From Spirochaetaceae bacterium (GTDB taxonomy: Bacteria > Spirochaetota > Spirochaetia > Treponematales > Treponemataceae), in NCBI GenBank assembly GCA_017936665.1, contig JAGBFB010000018.1, positions 1-64,000 on the forward strand: a DNA stretch of 64,000 nt, given 5' to 3'. Below are positions 61,072 to 64,000 of this stretch, one piece after another (position 1 is the stretch's first letter; each line of letters begins with the position of its first letter). Both the position numbers and the translations under genes were made by a program. The notes beneath the pieces were generated by a model that saw nothing but the letters and a program-made list of their open reading frames with translations, made no database searches and had not been told where the DNA came from.

Positions 61072-63048
61072 TTATTTACAAAGTTTTTCGGCTACTTTTT
61101 CTGGAGTAAATCCAAAAAATTCAGCAACTTTTGCAAATGGAGCTGATGTTCCAAAAGTATCAATAGAAATAATATCTTCGTTAGATTTTACAAATTGTTC
61201 CCAACCTGTTTTAATTCCAGCTTCCAAAGTTACAACTCGATTTGCATTTCCAATCAAAGTTTCTTTAATTTGAACTGGTTGATTTGCAAAAAGTTCTCTA
61301 TCAAGAACAGAAACTACTCGAACATTTTTTCCTTTTTCTTTTGCTAATTTTGCAGCTTCAATAGCAAGAGAAACTTCTGAACCAGTTGCAAGAACAGTAA
61401 TATCTGCTTCTCCTTCACAGTTATATGCAACATAAGCACCACAACGAATTGTGTTTTTCCAATCTGGATCGGCTTTTTCGTAAACAGGTAAATTTTGGCG
61501 AGTTAACATAATACAAACTGGGTGATCTTTGCTTTCACTTGCCATAAGCCAAGCAAGTTCAGTTTCTTGAGCATCCCCAGGGCGTAAAACTTGAACACCA
61601 GGAATTGTTCTTAGTGAAGTTATTGTTTCAATAGGTTGATGAGTTGGACCGTCTTCTCCAACATAAATTGAATCGTGAGTAAATACATAAATTATTGGCA
61701 ACTTCATCAAAGAAGATAATCTTATTGCAGGTTTCATATAATCTGCAAATACTAAGAAAGTTGCACAGAAAGGTTTTAATCCTCCGTGTAAACTCATACC
61801 GTTTGAAATTGCTGTCATTGCAAATTCTCTAATACCAAAGTGAATATTTCTTCCACTTCGATTATCTGGAGCATAATATGTACTAGATTTAATTTTGCAA
61901 GAGTTTGGTCCTTCCAAGTCCGCAGAACCACCAACTAATCCTGGGTACATTTTTTCTAAAACTTGTAACATTGCACCACTTGCAGCACGAGTTGCAAGCT
62001 TATCTTCTGTTGTGTATTCAGGGAAGGTTTCATTCACATCTAAAGGATTTCCTGACATCATTATATCCCAAAGAGCTTTTAATTCTTTTTCTTCAGAAGC
62101 CCAAACTTCAAAATCCTTTTGCCAAGCATCATATTTTTTTGCAATTTCATCTTTTTTAGAAGCAAAATATTCGTAAGCTTCAGGAAGAACATAAAAATCC
62201 TTATCCACAGGAAGACCTAAAAATTCTTTTGCAGCTTTTACACCTTCATCCCCCAATGGAGCGCCATGTGCAGCAGATTTTCCTACAACTGTTGGAGCAC
62301 CTTTCCCAATTTCAGATTTTAACATGATAAGAGAAGGTCTATCGTCTTTTTTGGCTTCTTCCACAAGAGATTCAATTTGTTGATAATCATACATTGAACC
62401 TTGTAAAACTTGCCATCCGTAAGATTCGTATCTTTGTGCAATATTTTCTGTAAATGTTATATCTGTAGAACCATCAATACTGATACGATTTTCATCATAA
62501 AAAACAATTAGTTTTCCCAGTTTTAAGTGTCCAGCCAAACTAGATGCTTCAGAAGAAACACCTTCCATCAAACAGCCTTCACCTAAAAGAACATAAGTAT
62601 AATGGTCGATAATTTTATGATTTTTTGTATTGAACTTTTCAGCAAGCATTGTCTCTGCCATTGCCATACCAACAGCCATTCCAATACCTTGCCCTAAAGG
62701 ACCTGTTGTAGCATCAACACCAGGAGTAATTCCGTATTCAGGATGCCCAGGACACTTTGAACCAAGTTGTCTAAAATTCTTAATATCATCTAGCGAAACA
62801 TCGTATCCACTTAGATGCAATGCGGAATACAATAACATTGAGCCATGTCCACCAGAAAGAACAAATCTATCTCGATTTATCCATGATGGATTTTGTGGAT
62901 TATGGTTTAAAATTTCACCATAAATCATTGCAGCAAGTTCAGCGCAGCCCAGCGGCATCCCAGGATGTCCTGACTTCGCTTTCTGAATGGCGTCCATTGA
63001 CAAACTTCTAATTGACAATGCGGCGGCATTAAGTCCTTTTACATTCAT
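61072..63048 (-). CDS. tkt: Transketolase
   Basis: This 658-residue thiamine-diphosphate enzyme interconverts pentose and hexose phosphates in the pentose phosphate pathway. The ATG at 63048 has GAGGAA upstream; a longer frame begins at 63060. Conserved parts are an N-terminal KSGHPGMPLG, PGHPEYGITPGVDATTGPLG, the ThDP motif LGEGCLMEGVSSEASSLAGH with an E-N motif (FYDENRISIDG), the pyrimidine-domain FGIREFAMTAISNGM and YVGEDGPTHQPIE. The length and motif set are standard. It is followed by the convergent terminator. Confidence 0.95.
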   Translation of the reverse strand: MNVKGLNAAALSIRSLSMDAIQKAKSGHPGMPLGCAELAAMIYGEILNHNPQNPSWINRDRFVLSGGHGSMLLYSALHLSGYDVSLDDIKNFRQLGSKCPGHPEYGITPGVDATTGPLGQGIGMAVGMAMAETMLAEKFNTKNHKIIDHYTYVLLGEGCLMEGVSSEASSLAGHLKLGKLIVFYDENRISIDGSTDITFTENIAQRYESYGWQVLQGSMYDYQQIESLVEEAKKDDRPSLIMLKSEIGKGAPTVVGKSAAHGAPLGDEGVKAAKEFLGLPVDKDFYVLPEAYEYFASKKDEIAKKYDAWQKDFEVWASEEKELKALWDIMMSGNPLDVNETFPEYTTEDKLATRAASGAMLQVLEKMYPGLVGGSADLEGPNSCKIKSSTYYAPDNRSGRNIHFGIREFAMTAISNGMSLHGGLKPFCATFLVFADYMKPAIRLSSLMKLPIIYVFTHDSIYVGEDGPTHQPIETITSLRTIPGVQVLRPGDAQETELAWLMASESKDHPVCIMLTRQNLPVYEKADPDWKNTIRCGAYVAYNCEGEADITVLATGSEVSLAIEAAKLAKEKGKNVRVVSVLDRELFANQPVQIKETLIGNANRVVTLEAGIKTGWEQFVKSNEDIISIDTFGTSAPFAKVAEFFGFTPEKVAEKLCK

Positions 63049-63071
63049 ATTGTTCCTCATTTTTTGCAGAC

Positions 63072-63536
63072 TTAAAGAACTTTTTTTATTGCCTCAATAA
63101 GTTCTGCTTCGTTTGGTTTTTTATCCAAAGTATTTCTAAAATCCTTGTTTTGAAACAAAAAAGCCAACTGGGAAAGTACTTTCAAATGAAACTGAGGACT
63201 ACTTGTGAGCAAAATAAACATTACTCCAACAAGTCGACCATCGGGAGCATTCATCTGTAGAGTTTCTTTTAAGTAACAAACAATAATGCGCTGGTCATCA
63301 CTATTTTTCAAAATAGGATAGCGTGAATGAGGAAGTGCAATTCCATTCCCCACTGCTGTACTCATCAAATCCTCACGCTGACATAATTCTGTATACAAAT
63401 TTTCGGGAGTTAGTCCCTTTGGATATTCAATTTTATCAACAACATTTTTATATACTTCTTTAGGTGAACTTCCTTCTACATTAAGTAAAACAGTTCCTTT
63501 TTGAATCAAATCTATAATATTTATTTCATCATTCAT
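63072..63536 (-). CDS. PTS EIIA-type protein (fructose/mannitol or PtsN family)
   Basis: This 154-residue protein is an EIIA domain of the fructose/mannitol class. Phosphorylatable His 70 lies in NGIALPHSRYP, and DDQRIIVCYLKETLQMN and LTSSPQFHLKVLSQLAFLF are family signatures. No EIIB or EIIC genes are near, so it is a stand-alone regulator of PtsN type rather than a sugar transporter part. The start is the ATG overlapping the stop of the upstream gene; an in-frame GTG nine bases earlier is the alternative. Nothing in the window shows what it regulates. Confidence 0.85.
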   Translation of the reverse strand: MNDEINIIDLIQKGTVLLNVEGSSPKEVYKNVVDKIEYPKGLTPENLYTELCQREDLMSTAVGNGIALPHSRYPILKNSDDQRIIVCYLKETLQMNAPDGRLVGVMFILLTSSPQFHLKVLSQLAFLFQNKDFRNTLDKKPNEAELIEAIKKVL

Positions 63537-63999
63537 AATTGTCACAATCTCCTATTTTTAAGTTTTTTCCAAAAGTTTGCTTTTGAAATTCCAATAGATT
63601 TTCTTTTATAACTTTTGAACTTTCTTCAAAACTATAAAACATTCCCTCCATAGACGATTTTAGGGTTTCTAATTCTTTTTCTGTTATTTCATCATTCGGC
63701 ATCAATGAACTCAGTATAGTTGAAATATGAGCAGAAAGTTGAGTTAAAACAATCAAGTGTTGCTGATCAAGTTTAGTTATATCAATTTTCTGATATTCTA
63801 TTTCATAAAACAAATAAAATAGTCTTGTAAACAAATTCAAAGCTTCATGTCTAATTTCTGCATAATGAAAATCAGCAAACCAATTATACTCTTTGCGAAT
63901 AATAGCATGTTTTTTTTCTAAATGCAACATAACAGCATTGTATTCTTCTTTTTCTAAAACAATTAAATCTGGGATTATTTTTTCCAGAATTTTGTTCAA
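63529..63999 (-). CDS. Hypothetical protein, possibly 5' truncated by window edge
   Basis: The frame runs from a TTG at the window end (63999) to 63529 and gives 156 residues. It may continue beyond the window, so the start is uncertain. The sequence is alpha-helical and charged (MNKILEKIIPDLIVLEKEEY, EIRHEALNLFTRLFYLFYEI) with no signal peptide or recognised motif. Its last bases overlap the start of the EIIA gene by eight, so the two are translationally coupled. Confidence 0.55.
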   Translation of the reverse strand: MNKILEKIIPDLIVLEKEEYNAVMLHLEKKHAIIRKEYNWFADFHYAEIRHEALNLFTRLFYLFYEIEYQKIDITKLDQQHLIVLTQLSAHISTILSSLMPNDEITEKELETLKSSMEGMFYSFEESSKVIKENLLEFQKQTFGKNLKIGDCDNYE

Positions 64000-64000
64000 A

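Overview
The window looks like chromosome of a low-GC spirochaete, most likely a Treponema-type organism. This rests on the very AT-rich genome, many short-signal lipoproteins with spirochaete-like loose lipoboxes (FLGC, LLSC, FSGC), and a poly-G tract inside a lipoprotein promoter. No rRNA or marker phylogeny was available, so the assignment is inference.

Positions 1-17600 are an accessory island. It opens with the tail of an IS3-family insertion sequence. Next comes a three-gene plus-strand operon with its own promoter: a stand-alone RyR-domain protein, a membrane protein with Rossmann (TrkA-N-like) and C-terminal RyR domains, and a TIR protein ending in a DUF218/YdcF-like domain. Facing it on the minus strand is an array of very similar giant genes encoding two N-terminal TIR domains, a Sel1-like linker and long TPR arrays. 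One array member is split by a frameshift at a run of ten A, and another survives only as a 3' remnant. IS21 istB debris, an orphan coding fragment and a GLUG-repeat lipoprotein complete the island. TIR domains, RyR domains, a Rossmann sensor and mobile-element scars together suggest nucleotide-signalling conflict or defence systems. This is the most novel part of the window.

Positions 17600-33200 are mostly housekeeping. They hold tRNA-Cys, a five-gene plus-strand run (hypothetical protein, trxB, a family 3 N-acetylhexosaminidase, a GNAT enzyme, a lone ABC ATPase), an M29-like aminopeptidase, two paralogous fibronectin-III/HExxH lipoproteins, an RsmE-like methyltransferase, a HExxH protein and a sodium/solute symporter.

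Positions 33200-41400 are a type I secretion locus on the minus strand: TolC-like protein, HlyD-like adaptor, C39 peptidase-ABC transporter, a lipoprotein, a double-glycine-leader protein that itself looks like a cysteine protease, and a glycosyltransferase.

Positions 41400-64000 return to core functions: pth, DUF2156, thrC, a large GH13-like enzyme with malQ, two tandem small lipoproteins behind the poly-G promoter, a radical SAM enzyme, era, a stripped sigma-54-type AAA+ protein, a WecG/TagA glycosyltransferase, rsmE, a CtpA protease, a MinD/FlhG-like ATPase, lgt, transketolase and a PTS EIIA. Several genes here and in the preceding regions have a -10 box only 6-7 bases before the start codon and appear leaderless.
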